NCBI GenBank assembly: GCA_030527645.1
Contig: JAUNAJ010000004.1
Coordinates: 84,908-148,907 of the forward strand
Direction: 5' to 3'
DNA from: Lachnospiraceae bacterium
GTDB taxonomy: Bacteria; Bacillota; Clostridia; Lachnospirales; Lachnospiraceae
DNA: 64,000 nucleotides
The translations under genes and the position numbers were made by a program. The notes beneath the pieces were generated by a model, which was given only the letters and a program-made list of their open reading frames with translations, made no database searches and was not told where the DNA came from. Shown here piece after piece: positions 53,338-62,644 of this stretch; the first letter of the stretch is position 1; every line of letters begins with the position of its first letter.

Positions 53338-53401
53338 GGAACACCGGGGACGGAGGTGCTGTTCCACTTTTGTGGTACGGTACCTCCGTCCCCGGCGTTC
53401 C
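53338..53401. repeat. Palindromic REP/MITE-like element
   Basis: A 64-bp near-perfect hairpin. Outer arms GGAAC/GTTCC are followed by 14-bp arms CCGGGGACGGAGGT and ACCTCCGTCCCCGG, then inner CCAC-TTTT-GGTGG-type pairing. GC-rich flanks distinguish it from neighbouring sequence. It recalls the GGGGACGGAGGT palindromes common in clostridial genomes, which may be mobilised by REP-associated transposases. It lies in the 230-bp gap between the methyltransferase gene and the DUF4250 gene; the gap contains no other recognised gene. Confidence 0.72.
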
Positions 53402-53423
53402 ACTTCATCTGTCCGCATGTCGA

Positions 53424-53597
53424 TCAAACAAACTTATTCAGTTCTGCATCGTATTCATAGTCGATCAGAGAAAGCTTCTCCCTGATCGACTGCTCTTCTG
53501 CAGCTTCTGCAGCGCAGAATTCCTGCAGGCTTGGGTAATGATCTCTCAGCTGCGTATTCACGTAGCTGAGGAGCATCATGGGATCCTTTGGCAGCAT
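53424..53597 (-). CDS. DUF4250-family small protein
   Basis: 57 aa from ATG 53597 (GGAG, 8 nt upstream); the longer frame to 53663 has no RBS. Sequence MLPKDPMMLLSYVNTQLRD and YEYDAELNKFV match the DUF4250 family of small Firmicutes proteins of unknown function. The family has a winged-helix-like size and is probably cytoplasmic. It lies between clpB and the palindromic element. Confidence 0.88.
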   Translation of the reverse strand: MLPKDPMMLLSYVNTQLRDHYPSLQEFCAAEAAEEQSIREKLSLIDYEYDAELNKFV

Positions 53598-53704
53598 GGC
53601 TTTCACTCCTTTCAGATTCTCCGAATTCGAGTCAAATCGAACCGGCTGGTCGCTGCAGTTCATCCTCCGCTGAAAACGAAGTATTCCCTGTCAGTATAGA
53701 CGCA

Positions 53705-56287
53705 TTATTTCACCCGTGCAACCAGATCTCCGTCCTGCACATCCAGAAGGATGGTGTCACCCTGATGAACCTCTCCGCCGAGGATCAGTCTTGCTGACAG
53801 GGTCTCAACATATTTCTGTACGAATCGTTTCAGAGGACGGGCACCGTAGATCGGATCGTAGCCTCCGTCAATGACATAGGTCTTGGCAGCCGGTGAAAGC
53901 TCAATGGAAAGCTCCCGATCCTGCAGACGGCGGTTCAGATCCTTCATCAGCAGATCCACGATATTCCCGATATTATCCTTGGTCAGCGGCTTGAACAGGA
54001 TCGTTTCATCCAGACGATTCAGGAACTCCGGTCTGAAGTGAGCCCGAAGATCCGCCATGACCATCGTTCTTGCCTCTTCACTGATCTCACCGTTTTCCTT
54101 GATTCCATCCAGCAGATAGGAGGAACCGATGTTAGAGGTCATGATCAGAATCGTATTCTTAAAGTCTACCGTTCTGCCCTGAGAATCTGTGATCCGGCCA
54201 TCGTCCAGCACCTGCAGAAGCACGTTGAATACATCCGGATGAGCCTTCTCGATCTCATCGAACAGTACAACGGAATAGGGTTTTCTCCGCACTGCCTCTG
54301 TCAGCTGGCCGCCTTCCTCATATCCAACATATCCCGGAGGCGCTCCGATCAGACGGGAGACAGAATACTTCTCCATATATTCACTCATATCGATTCGAAC
54401 CATGTTGTTCTCATCGTCGAAGAGCTTTTCTGCCAGTGTCTTAGCCAGCTCTGTTTTTCCCACACCGGTAGGACCAAGGAACAGGAAGGATCCGATCGGC
54501 TTGCTGGGATCCTTAATGCCTGCTTTGGAACGAATGATGGAATCTGCCACCAGAGTAACTGCCTCATTCTGACCGATGACTCTCTTGTGAAGATCCTCTT
54601 CCAGGTGCAGGATCTTGGTTCTTTCACCCTCTGTCAGCTTCGCAACAGGGATTCCTGTCCAGCGGGAGATGATTCTTGCAATCTCCTCCTCTGTCACACT
54701 TTCATGGATCAGAGAAAGATCCTTCCTGCTGACACGCTCCTCCTCATCCGCCAGCTCCTTCTGCAGTCTCGGCAGCTCGCCGTACTGCAGCTCTGCTGCT
54801 TTATTCAGATCATACTTCTGCTGAGCAGCTTCGATCTGACGATTGATATCCTCAATTTTCTCGCGAAGGGAGGACAGCTTGTCCACGGAGGATTTTTCGC
54901 TTTCCCACTTCGCCATGCCTGTATTCAGCTCGTCCTTCTTCTCTGCCAGCTCCTTCTGCAGATCAGCCAGACGCTCCTTACTCAGATGGTCCGTCTCCTG
55001 CTTCAACGCAGCTTCCTCGATCTCCAGCAGCATAATCTTTCTGTTCAGCTCATCCAGCTCGGTAGGCATGGAATCCATCTCTGTTTTAATGAGGGCACAG
55101 GCCTCATCGATCAGATCAATGGCTTTATCCGGCAGGAAACGATCGGAAATATAGCGGTCCGATAAGGTTGCAGCAGCCACCAGGGCTGTATCCGTAATCT
55201 TCACACCGTGGAATACTTCGTACCGCTCCTTCAGTCCACGAAGAATAGAAATGGTATCCTCCACAGTTGGCTCATCAACCAGCACCGGCTGGAAACGACG
55301 CTCCAGTGCAGCATCCTTCTCGATATATTTTCTGTACTCATCCAGTGTTGTAGCACCGATACAGTGCAGCTCACCACGAGCCAGCATCGGTTTCAGCATG
55401 TTGCCTGCATCCATGGCACCATCTGTCTTGCCGGCTCCCACGATCAGATGCAGCTCATCGATAAACAGAATGATCCTTCCGTCACTGTTCTTTACTTCCT
55501 CCAGAACCGCTTTCAGACGTTCCTCAAATTCTCCTCTGTATTTTGCTCCTGCAACCAGGGCACCCATATCCAGGGAAAAGATGGTTTTATCCTTCAGACC
55601 CTCCGGTACGTCCCCGCGAACGATTCGCTGGGCAAGGCCCTCCACAACTGCAGTTTTACCAACACCGGGCTCACCGATGAGAACCGGATTGTTTTTTGTT
55701 TTTCTGGACAGGATCCGCACTACATTACGGATCTCACTGTCTCGACCGATAACCGGATCCAGCTTCTGATTTCTGGCTTTGTCCACCAGATCAATACCAT
55801 ACTTATTCAGAGTATCGTAGGTACTCTCCGGATTGTCAGAGACCACTCGCTGATTTCCTCTGATGGTGCTCAGTGCCTTCAGGAACCGGTCCCTGTCAAT
55901 GCCGAACTCCTTAAACAGCTTCTTCAGCTCCGGGCTGGGGTTTTTCAGAAGTGCCAGGAACAGGTGCTCAACGGATACATATTCATCTCCCATGGCCTTT
56001 GCTTCATCCTCTGCGCTGACCAGGGCTTTGTTCAGATACTGTCCGATATAGGGATTGCCGCCCTGTACCTTTACCTTGGCATTCAGGATGCTCTCCACGG
56101 AATTCACGAAGTACTCCGGCTGGATCTCCATCTTCTCAATCATCTTCAGGATCAGACTGTCGTCCTGCTTCAGAAGAATATACAGCAGATGCTCCTGCTC
56201 AATCTCCTGATTTCCGAACTCATAGGCGGTTTTTTCCAGATCCTGCACCGCCTGCAAAGATTTCTGTGTGAATTTGCTGATATTCAT
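53705..56287 (-). CDS. clpB: ClpB disaggregase
   Basis: 860 aa from ATG 56287 (AGGAGG upstream); the frame extends further upstream without an RBS. N-domain with two Clp repeats ([14 protein letters not shown] start), AAA1 with [14 protein letters not shown] (about 203-216), a coiled-coil middle domain (about 400-530) and AAA2 with [14 protein letters not shown] (about 602-615). With DnaK it rescues aggregated proteins. A CIRCE-like operator and a promoter overlapping it place the gene under HrcA heat-shock control. Confidence 0.97.
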   Translation of the reverse strand: MNISKFTQKSLQAVQDLEKTAYEFGNQEIEQEHLLYILLKQDDSLILKMIEKMEIQPEYFVNSVESILNAKVKVQGGNPYIGQYLNKALVSAEDEAKAMGDEYVSVEHLFLALLKNPSPELKKLFKEFGIDRDRFLKALSTIRGNQRVVSDNPESTYDTLNKYGIDLVDKARNQKLDPVIGRDSEIRNVVRILSRKTKNNPVLIGEPGVGKTAVVEGLAQRIVRGDVPEGLKDKTIFSLDMGALVAGAKYRGEFEERLKAVLEEVKNSDGRIILFIDELHLIVGAGKTDGAMDAGNMLKPMLARGELHCIGATTLDEYRKYIEKDAALERRFQPVLVDEPTVEDTISILRGLKERYEVFHGVKITDTALVAAATLSDRYISDRFLPDKAIDLIDEACALIKTEMDSMPTELDELNRKIMLLEIEEAALKQETDHLSKERLADLQKELAEKKDELNTGMAKWESEKSSVDKLSSLREKIEDINRQIEAAQQKYDLNKAAELQYGELPRLQKELADEEERVSRKDLSLIHESVTEEEIARIISRWTGIPVAKLTEGERTKILHLEEDLHKRVIGQNEAVTLVADSIIRSKAGIKDPSKPIGSFLFLGPTGVGKTELAKTLAEKLFDDENNMVRIDMSEYMEKYSVSRLIGAPPGYVGYEEGGQLTEAVRRKPYSVVLFDEIEKAHPDVFNVLLQVLDDGRITDSQGRTVDFKNTILIMTSNIGSSYLLDGIKENGEISEEARTMVMADLRAHFRPEFLNRLDETILFKPLTKDNIGNIVDLLMKDLNRRLQDRELSIELSPAAKTYVIDGGYDPIYGARPLKRFVQKYVETLSARLILGGEVHQGDTILLDVQDGDLVARVK

Positions 56288-56451
56288 AACCACACCTCCT
56301 ATATCATGCTGATGCATTTCATTCAAATAGAGTAGTATGCCTTTTTCGGATGTTTCCTCCGTCTTCAGCATAACCAAAAGAAAGTTTTATCTCCGCCGTG
56401 AATGCTCCTGCGGAACCTTCTCATGCCTGGATAAAACCTCCTCATGGTTTG

Positions 56452-56480
56452 AATATAGCACTCGTTGTTAGCACTGTCAA
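56452..56480 (-). promoter_or_regulatory. Promoter of clpB
   Basis: TTGACA (56480-56475) and TATATT (56457-56452) with 17-bp spacing on the minus strand. The -35 box sits in the spacer of the CIRCE-like element. Confidence 0.85.
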
Positions 56481-56494
56481 GAGGTGAGTGCTAA
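56468..56494. promoter_or_regulatory. CIRCE operator (HrcA) of clpB
   Basis: TTAGCACTG-N9-GAGTGCTAA; the right arm is perfect and the left has one change from TTAGCACTC. An extra TAGCACTC half-site lies directly downstream at about 56456-56463, giving three half-sites over the promoter. Confidence 0.88.
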
Positions 56495-56573
56495 TTTTTT
56501 CCCCAGAGAATCCCTTCTTATGTCAACTCAAGACCTTTATCAGATAGAAGAAAGTAATATAACTGCTGCAGCC

Positions 56574-58256
56574 TTACAGCTCCAGCAGCATATATTCATA
56601 TCCCCTTAACTGCACTTTCGCTCCCGGCAGCTCCATCTGCCTGCAGTCTTCGAGATTATCCAGCAAAATTCTGCTGCAGCCTCCCGGCAGAGATACGCAT
56701 CTCGGTTTCTTCTGAAAATTCGCCAGTACAAGCAGTGTTTTCTCTCCCTTTCTGAAGTAGGCAATGAGATTCTTCTCCTCCTTCAGATAGGGCTCCATGC
56801 TTCCGTATACAAGGGTCTCCTTGTAAGCAGGATCCTTTCTGACTGCTGCCAGCTTTCGATAAAAGTTCAGAATAGAATCCTCTCTCTTCTCCTGTTCTTC
56901 CACATTGATTTCAGAATAGTTGGGATTTACCTTCAGCCAGGGAGTTCCGTCAGTGAAACCGGCATTCCGGGAAGCATTCCACTGCATGGGGGTTCGTGCA
57001 TTATCTCTGGAAAATGCCGATACGATCTTCAGTGCTTCGTCCTCATCATAGCCTGCATCCTGTGCCACCTTGTATTGATTGATGGATTCCACGTCATCAA
57101 TCTGGGAAAATGAAGAGAAAACCATGTTCTCCATGCCGATCTCCTGTCCCTGATAGATGAATGGGATTCCCTTCAGCATATAGTAGACACCTGCCAGCAG
57201 CTTCTTGGATGCATCGCAGCGATCCGACCGGCGAATATAGTGGCTGACACCTCTTGGCTCATCATGATTCTCCAGAATATTCGAAATCATTCCGGCATCC
57301 CCGATCTTTTTCTGGGAATGGAAGATGCAGGACTTGTACTCCTCCGGAGTGAGTTCTGTCCTGGCTTCATGCCAGCCCTTCCCGCTCTTTCCGAACAGAG
57401 TAGGTTCAAAATCAAACATGGTGGAAAAATATCCCCCGTCGCCAATAAACTCCGTCAGCTGGTTTTCCTTGAGATTGAACACCTCACCCACCGTAAATGC
57501 CTGGTAAGGTGCGAATGCTTCTCTCTGCATTTCACCGAGGAACTCGCCGATTCCCTCTGCTCCGAGAAGCATGTTTCCGATATCGGAAAGACCGTCCTCC
57601 CGGTCTGACGGATAGTCCGAGAAGGGCAGTTTCTTTTTGATATTGATAATGGCATCGATCCGGAAGCCGCCCAGACCCTTTTCCAGCCACCAGCGGATAT
57701 TTTTATATACCTCTTCCCGCACCTCCGGATTCTCCCAGTTCAGATCCGGCTGCTTTTTATGGAACACATGAAGGTACTGCTTATCGGGATGACCGGGAAG
57801 CTCATCCCACACCGGTCCGCCGAAATAGCTTCTCCAGTTGCAGGGGAGATCCCCGGACTCATTCCTGTCTTTTATATAGAAGAAATTCCCGTATTTTCCA
57901 TCCGGATCCTGACAGGCCTTCTGAAACCATTCATGCTCATCGGAGCAGTGATTCACCACCAGATCCATCAGGATGTACATGTCTCTTTCCTTTGCCTGAC
58001 GGATCAGTTCCTCCATATCCTCCATCGTACCGAACCGCGGATCGATCTTATAATAATCGGAAATGTCATAGCCCTGGTCCGCCAGAGGGGACTGATACAC
58101 CGGCGAAAGCCAGATGATATCCACGCCAAGGTCTTTCAGATAATCCAGTTTTGAAATAATTCCGGAAATATCACCGATTCCGTCTCCATTGGAATCGTAA
58201 AAGCTTTTCGGGTAGATCTGATAGGCTGTTTTGTCATGCCACCATTGTTTTTTCAT
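56574..58256 (-). CDS. GH13 alpha-glucosidase (oligo-1,6-glucosidase-like)
   Basis: 560 aa. GH13 signatures: MDLVVNHCSDEHEWF, nucleophile Asp in GGFRIDAI (about 200), acid/base Glu in FTVGEVF (about 256), and third Asp in ILENHDEPR (about 330). The N-terminus WWHDKTAYQIYPKSFYDSNG is typical of MalL/DexB/TreC enzymes that hydrolyse alpha-1,6 or alpha-1,1 linked glucosides in the cytoplasm. The exact linkage cannot be fixed. It has no signal peptide. The PHP-phosphatase gene lies 21 bp upstream on the same strand. Confidence 0.93.
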   Translation of the reverse strand: MKKQWWHDKTAYQIYPKSFYDSNGDGIGDISGIISKLDYLKDLGVDIIWLSPVYQSPLADQGYDISDYYKIDPRFGTMEDMEELIRQAKERDMYILMDLVVNHCSDEHEWFQKACQDPDGKYGNFFYIKDRNESGDLPCNWRSYFGGPVWDELPGHPDKQYLHVFHKKQPDLNWENPEVREEVYKNIRWWLEKGLGGFRIDAIINIKKKLPFSDYPSDREDGLSDIGNMLLGAEGIGEFLGEMQREAFAPYQAFTVGEVFNLKENQLTEFIGDGGYFSTMFDFEPTLFGKSGKGWHEARTELTPEEYKSCIFHSQKKIGDAGMISNILENHDEPRGVSHYIRRSDRCDASKKLLAGVYYMLKGIPFIYQGQEIGMENMVFSSFSQIDDVESINQYKVAQDAGYDEDEALKIVSAFSRDNARTPMQWNASRNAGFTDGTPWLKVNPNYSEINVEEQEKREDSILNFYRKLAAVRKDPAYKETLVYGSMEPYLKEEKNLIAYFRKGEKTLLVLANFQKKPRCVSLPGGCSRILLDNLEDCRQMELPGAKVQLRGYEYMLLEL

Positions 58257-58277
58257 GTTGTATCTACTCCTTCTCTA

Positions 58278-59150
58278 TTAAAGATCAACTGCCTGCCTGC
58301 ATACTTTACCCTGCTGATTTCTGCCCAGCACCAGTATATGGTCAAAGCCTGCAGCGATCGCCGCATTCACTGCCTGATCAAAGGCTCCGTTCAGCAGTTC
58401 CTTCTGATGGGCATCGGAATTGATCAGGATCTCTCCTCCAAAATCCTTCAGTGCCTTCAGCAGAAACAGATTGGGGTACAGTTCTTTTTTTCTGCCTCTG
58501 TTCACAGCACCGCAATTGATTTCAAAGGGAACTCCCTGTTGAACGAGATGCTCCATGGCCGTCAATGCCGGAGCTGTATATCTCGGATCTGACTCATCCA
58601 GGAAATGGTCTGAGTCATTGAATCTGGTGATCAGATCAAAATGTCCCACAAAGCTGCAATTCGTTTTATCATAGACAGCTGCCTCCTGCTCATAATACGC
58701 AGCGGCCAGCTTATAATAGTCTCCTCCATAATAGTTCTCACAGCCCTCCTTCAGCATCGACCACTGATTATCCACGGGAATCAGACCGCCGTCTGCATTC
58801 TGAATAAAATGGGTCGATCCAATGATATAATCCAGGTCAGCTGCTGTTTCATCCGCCGGATCAACGCAAAGGGGACGATAGCTGCCGTCCCAGCCGCTGC
58901 CGAATACCTCCTCTGCATATACCAGGTCCAGCTCAATACCGCAAAGAATTTCCATGCGGTCCTCGTATTCCTTCTGCAGCATTTTTATTTCTCTCAGATA
59001 GTTCGGAAGATCCATGTGGATATCCGGATCCATGTGGCCGGAAAAGCCCAGTGTATGAAAGCCCAGCTGCAGTGCCTGTTCTGCCACCTCCCGGGGAGAA
59101 TTGCTTCCGTCGCAAAGATTGGTGTGTGTATGAAAATTTGCCTTCAACAT
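58278..59150 (-). CDS. PHP-domain phosphatase (histidinol-phosphatase-like)
   Basis: 290 aa. The metal-binding PHP motifs are present: FHTHTNLCDG (6-15), GFSGHMD (about 34-40), an ELDLV segment (about 74), VGHFDLITRF (about 168-177) and INSDAHQ (about 238-244). Members include histidinol phosphate phosphatase HisK, which dephosphorylates L-histidinol phosphate. No his operon is nearby, so another phosphoester is possible. It is 21 bp upstream of the GH13 gene and may be cotranscribed. Confidence 0.88.
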   Translation of the reverse strand: MLKANFHTHTNLCDGSNSPREVAEQALQLGFHTLGFSGHMDPDIHMDLPNYLREIKMLQKEYEDRMEILCGIELDLVYAEEVFGSGWDGSYRPLCVDPADETAADLDYIIGSTHFIQNADGGLIPVDNQWSMLKEGCENYYGGDYYKLAAAYYEQEAAVYDKTNCSFVGHFDLITRFNDSDHFLDESDPRYTAPALTAMEHLVQQGVPFEINCGAVNRGRKKELYPNLFLLKALKDFGGEILINSDAHQKELLNGAFDQAVNAAIAAGFDHILVLGRNQQGKVCRQAVDL

Positions 59151-59254
59151 TGTTCATGTACTCCTTTTTTTAACTGCGCAAATCACAGATCTGCTGACTC
59201 ACTTAAGCTTCAGCCAACTTTACCAAGCCGCAGCCATGGATCGCCGCTGGCAAG

Positions 59255-59287
59255 AAAAAAGCGCAGGCTGTCTCTTCAGCCTGCGCT
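59255..59287 (-). terminator. Terminator of the alanine/glycine symporter gene
   Basis: GCGCAGGCTG and CAGCCTGCGC form a perfect 10-bp stem with a 6-nt loop, followed on the minus strand by six T, 11 bp after the stop. Confidence 0.93.
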
Positions 59288-59297
59288 CATTATACCA

Positions 59298-60713
59298 TCA
59301 GATCTCGTTATTTTTCATTCTTTTGAAGAAATCTTTTGTCTCTTTCACAACCACTCCGCTGAGAGCGAAGATTGCGATCATATTCGGAATAGCCATAAGG
59401 CCGTTTACGATGTCGGCAATGGTCCATACAGCAGATACTGTCAGGAACGGTCCGATGAATACCACGATAATATACAGCCAGCGGTAGCCAATTACCAGAC
59501 CCATATTACCATTGGAAAGGTACTCCAGACATCTCTCTGAATAGTAATCCCATCCAAGAATCGTGGTAAATGCAAAGAATGCAAGACAGATCATCAGAAT
59601 AAAGGCAGAAACTTTTGCCGGAATCGGAAGACCATTCTGGAATGCATAGGTCGTAACCTGCACGCCTTCCAGACCTTCTACCTGCCATGCTCCTGTGATT
59701 ACAAGAGACAGACCTGTCATGGTACAGATAATAATCGTATCAACAAATGTACCTGTCATGGACACTAGACCCTGACGAACCGGCTCCTTTGTAGTAGCTG
59801 CTGCTGCAGCAATAGGAGCAGATCCCAGACCGGCCTCATTGGAGAAGATACCCCTTGCAATACCGCTTCGCATGGATACCAGCATGGAACCAACGATTCC
59901 GCCGGTAACGGCTCTCGGGTTAAATGCACCCTGCACAACTGTTACGATTGCAGCCGGAACCTTTGTGATATTAAAGAGGATCAGCAGCAGAGCAAACGCA
60001 ATATAGATCACAGCCATAAAGGGAACAATGATCTCCGCCACTGCTGCAATACGCTTGATTCCACCGATCAGTACCAGTGCAACGCAGAAGGTAACCAGAA
60101 CAGCTGCGATCAGAACAGTAATGGACTGTGTTCCGATTACAGGAAGAGTTACAGTATGAAGATCCTCCGGATCAAAGAAGGAGTGGATCGCCGCTGCGAT
60201 ACCATTCACCTGGGTGATCGTTCCGATACCGAACAGTCCAACCAGCATTCCAAAGAAGGCAAACAGCTTAGCCAGCCATTTCCACTGTGCACCCATTCCC
60301 TTTTCAATATAGTAGAACGGACCGCCAAGATAGTGGCCGTCTCCGGCCTTTTCACGATATTTTACAGCCAGCAGACCCTCAGCATATTTTGTTGCCATTC
60401 CGAAGAAGGCAGCAACGATCATCCAGAACAGAGCACCGGGGCCTCCGGCACAGACAGCAGTTGCGACACCAACGATATTACCGGTACCGATGGTAGCGGA
60501 AAGAGCGGTACACAGAGCTCCAAAGGAGGAAACCTCTCCCTCTCCATCTGATTCATTTTTCAGCATCCACTTTAAAGCCAGCGGCAGTTTCCGGAACTGA
60601 AGCACCTTCAGCCGCACCGTCAGCAGCAGACCTCCTGCCAGGATCAGCACCATCAGCGGTACCCCCCAAACAAGATCATCGATTTTTACAAGAAATTCGG
60701 TAAACGCTTCCAT
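59298..60713 (-). CDS. AGCS-family Na+:alanine/glycine symporter
   Basis: 471 aa from ATG 60713 with GGAGGG 7 nt upstream. About eleven membrane helices. The AGCS signature is clear in GPGALFWMIVAAFFGMATKY and in the SGIARGIFSNEAGLGSAPIA stretch. The first helix segment is DDLVWGVPLMVLILAGGLLL. It imports small neutral amino acids with sodium. A glycine riboswitch with terminator in the leader means the real substrate is probably glycine, with alanine possible. Confidence 0.95.
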   Translation of the reverse strand: MEAFTEFLVKIDDLVWGVPLMVLILAGGLLLTVRLKVLQFRKLPLALKWMLKNESDGEGEVSSFGALCTALSATIGTGNIVGVATAVCAGGPGALFWMIVAAFFGMATKYAEGLLAVKYREKAGDGHYLGGPFYYIEKGMGAQWKWLAKLFAFFGMLVGLFGIGTITQVNGIAAAIHSFFDPEDLHTVTLPVIGTQSITVLIAAVLVTFCVALVLIGGIKRIAAVAEIIVPFMAVIYIAFALLLILFNITKVPAAIVTVVQGAFNPRAVTGGIVGSMLVSMRSGIARGIFSNEAGLGSAPIAAAAATTKEPVRQGLVSMTGTFVDTIIICTMTGLSLVITGAWQVEGLEGVQVTTYAFQNGLPIPAKVSAFILMICLAFFAFTTILGWDYYSERCLEYLSNGNMGLVIGYRWLYIIVVFIGPFLTVSAVWTIADIVNGLMAIPNMIAIFALSGVVVKETKDFFKRMKNNEI

Positions 60714-60786
60714 TATCAATCCCTCCGTATTTGTACTGCGTTTATATGAACCTTCAGAAAGATCAAAGAAGTATTTACAGTGAACG

Positions 60787-60825
60787 CAAAAAGACCGGGG
60801 TACCACGCTTCTGATACTCCGGTCT
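60787..60825 (-). terminator. Leader terminator below the glycine riboswitch
   Basis: AGACCGGAGTA and TACCCCGGTCT arms followed by five T on the minus strand, between the riboswitch and the symporter start; the likely expression platform. Confidence 0.82.
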
Positions 60826-60870
60826 GAAAAAGCACTTGAACTTCTTGCTGCTAACAAATCTGCTTCAACG

Positions 60871-61056
60871 CTCCTCTGTCCTTTTGCCTGAGAGATTCGA
60901 TGCTGCCATCTTGCCCCTTCGGCACCTCCGCCTGAACAGTCTGTACTGTTCACGGGAGACTTCTCCAGAGTACAATCCCCCTGCAGTCTTACATGTTTCC
61001 ATGCACCTGAAAGTTTTTCTTCTTCGGTCGGCTTCTGCCATCTCCTACAGGGTTCT
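60871..61056 (-). promoter_or_regulatory. Tandem glycine riboswitch
   Basis: Two glycine aptamer halves are visible on the minus strand. The first has ACCGAAGAAGAAAAACTTTC and closing ACCCTGTAG/CTGCAGGGG. The second has GCCGAAGGGGCAAGATG, AATCTCTCAGGCAAAAGGAC and closing CTCTGGAG/GACAGAG. The usual linker joins them. Glycine binding should control the terminator at 60787-60825. The first aptamer is less canonical (CCGAAGAAG, CTTTCAGG). Confidence 0.92.
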
Positions 61057-61084
61057 TCTTGTCTTTCTATATTGTCACTACACT

Positions 61085-61113
61085 AAGATATCGTTAATTT
61101 GCAGAGATGTCAA
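61085..61113 (-). promoter_or_regulatory. Promoter of the glycine-riboswitch/symporter transcript
   Basis: TTGACA (61113-61108) and TATCTT (61090-61085) with 17-bp spacing on the minus strand. Confidence 0.85.
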
Positions 61114-61123
61114 TAACGTATAT

Positions 61124-61181
61124 GATTTTTCGGTTACTGTGAACAGCCTGACCTGTAAGCAGTAACGATTTTTCGGTTACT
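61124..61181. repeat. Duplicated 15-mer, second copy forming a hairpin over the CoA-transferase stop
   Basis: GATTTTTCGGTTACT occurs at 61124-61138 and 61167-61181. The second copy is part of AGTAAC-N9-GTTACT (61161-61181) that overlaps the TAA stop of the CoA-transferase gene. The first copy lies just upstream of the symporter promoter. Confidence 0.6.
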
Positions 61182-62493
61182 CTCTGTTATACTCCAGCTC
61201 CTCACCAAAGCGTGCCTTATATTCTTCAGCCAGCTCCGGACGGAATTTCGGATGTGCGATATTGATCAGACGTTTTGCTCTTTCTCTCAGCGTCTGACCG
61301 CGGAGCTGGGCAACACCATACTCGGTTACGATATAATTCACATCACAGCGTCCTGTGGTGACAGGAGCTCCTGTAGTCAGAGTTGTCGTGATCTTGGAAT
61401 GTGCCTCATCCTTAGTTGTTGAATGAAGTGCAATGATGGACCTTCCCCCCTTGGAGAGATTCGCGCCACGGACAAAGTCCATCTGTCCGCCGATACCGGA
61501 GATCTGACGGAGTCCGATCGCCTCTGCACACACCTGTCCCTGCAGATCTACCTCTACGCAGGAATTAATGGATACCACATTGTCGTTTTGAGAAATGACT
61601 GCAGGATTATTGCAGACATCCACGGGAAGCATTTTGATCATAGGATTATTATCTACATATTCATACAGCTTACGGCTTCCCATCAGGAATGTGGTACAGA
61701 TCCGTCCCACATCCCGCTGTTTTTTACTGCCGTTGATAATTCCTGCCTCGATCAGCGGGAGAACACCGTCGGAGATCATCTCAGAATGAATGCCGAGATC
61801 CTTTTTATCTGTAAGGAAACTCAGTACGGCATCCGGTACAGCACCGATTCCAAGCTGCAGACAGTCCCCATCCCGAACAAGATCAGCAATATAGCGGCCG
61901 ATCTTCTCATCCTCCGGAGTAATTCGGGCAGGTATTGCCTCCGGCAGCGGCTCCCAGGAATTCAGGAATCCGTCTACCTGTGACACATGGATAAAGCTCT
62001 CTCCAAAGGTTCTCGGCATGTTGGGATTCACCTCTGCGATTACAATTTTTGCAGAGCGTACTGCCTGATAGCCATAATCACAGGAAAGACCCATATTGAT
62101 ATAGCCCCGGGCGTCCGGCGGCGAACAGGTAAATGCAAACACATCCACCGGAAGCTCTCCGCTGCGGAACATATACGGGATATCAGAGAAGAAGGCAGGT
62201 GTATATTCTGCTCTGTGCTCTGCAATAGCCTTTCTGGCCGGTCCGCCTACAAACAGTGCATTATGACGGAAGTGCTCCTCCATTCCCGGCTGCAGATACT
62301 CGCCTGAGCCAAGATACACCATATGCGCAACTTCCACATTTTTAAATTTTTTTGCCTCTTTAGCCATTGTGCGCTGGAAAATGATGGGCTCACCTACTGC
62401 ATGTCCGAATACGACTCTGTCTCCGTCATGGATCTGGGCTACTGCCTCCTCCGGTTTCATTGTATGAGTTTTATAATATTCACGCCAATCCAT
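61177..62493 (-). CDS. Acetyl-CoA hydrolase/transferase family, 4-hydroxybutyrate CoA-transferase-like
   Basis: 438 aa from ATG 62493 (RBS AGGAAC). The catalytic Glu of this CoA-transferase class should be in SINSCVEVDLQGQVCAE (about 235-251), and the GIGGQMDFVRGANLSKGG segment follows (about 258-275). These enzymes move CoA from acetyl-CoA or butyryl-CoA to 4-hydroxybutyrate. The neighbouring 4-hydroxybutyrate dehydrogenase gene, upstream on the same strand, makes this substrate the most likely. The end overlaps a hairpin. Confidence 0.88.
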   Translation of the reverse strand: MDWREYYKTHTMKPEEAVAQIHDGDRVVFGHAVGEPIIFQRTMAKEAKKFKNVEVAHMVYLGSGEYLQPGMEEHFRHNALFVGGPARKAIAEHRAEYTPAFFSDIPYMFRSGELPVDVFAFTCSPPDARGYINMGLSCDYGYQAVRSAKIVIAEVNPNMPRTFGESFIHVSQVDGFLNSWEPLPEAIPARITPEDEKIGRYIADLVRDGDCLQLGIGAVPDAVLSFLTDKKDLGIHSEMISDGVLPLIEAGIINGSKKQRDVGRICTTFLMGSRKLYEYVDNNPMIKMLPVDVCNNPAVISQNDNVVSINSCVEVDLQGQVCAEAIGLRQISGIGGQMDFVRGANLSKGGRSIIALHSTTKDEAHSKITTTLTTGAPVTTGRCDVNYIVTEYGVAQLRGQTLRERAKRLINIAHPKFRPELAEEYKARFGEELEYNRE

Positions 62494-62580
62494 ACTTGTT
62501 CCTTTCCTGCAGCATTCACGGAACCACTCCCTCACCGGGCTTTGCGAGCTGATCCTGCATCCGTTACCTGCAATCCTTTC

Positions 62581-62632
62581 TTTTTAAAAAGCAGGTGTTT
62601 CGACACTCCTGTATGTTCGTCCAAACACCTGC
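62581..62632 (-). terminator. Terminator after the 4-hydroxybutyrate dehydrogenase gene
   Basis: GCAGGTGTTT and AAACACCTGC form a perfect 10-bp stem around a 22-nt loop, followed on the minus strand by TTTTTAAAAAG. It separates the dehydrogenase from the CoA-transferase, so the pair may be only partly cotranscribed. Confidence 0.78.
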
Positions 62633-62644
62633 GGTTATCAGCAT

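Noticed and set aside
53179..53427. 82-codon minus-strand frame across the palindromic element
   Set aside because: Its sequence is determined by the inverted repeat, it lacks an RBS and resembles no known family.
60800..60815. GTGGTACC sequence in the leader of the symporter, resembling the T-box core
   Set aside because: It lies on the 3' arm of the terminator directly before the T run, not upstream of it, and no stem I elements precede it. The leader is explained by the tandem glycine riboswitch.
60714..60953. 80-residue N-terminal extension of the symporter frame
   Set aside because: It spans the glycine riboswitch expression platform and lacks an RBS; ATG 60713 has GGAGGG at correct spacing.
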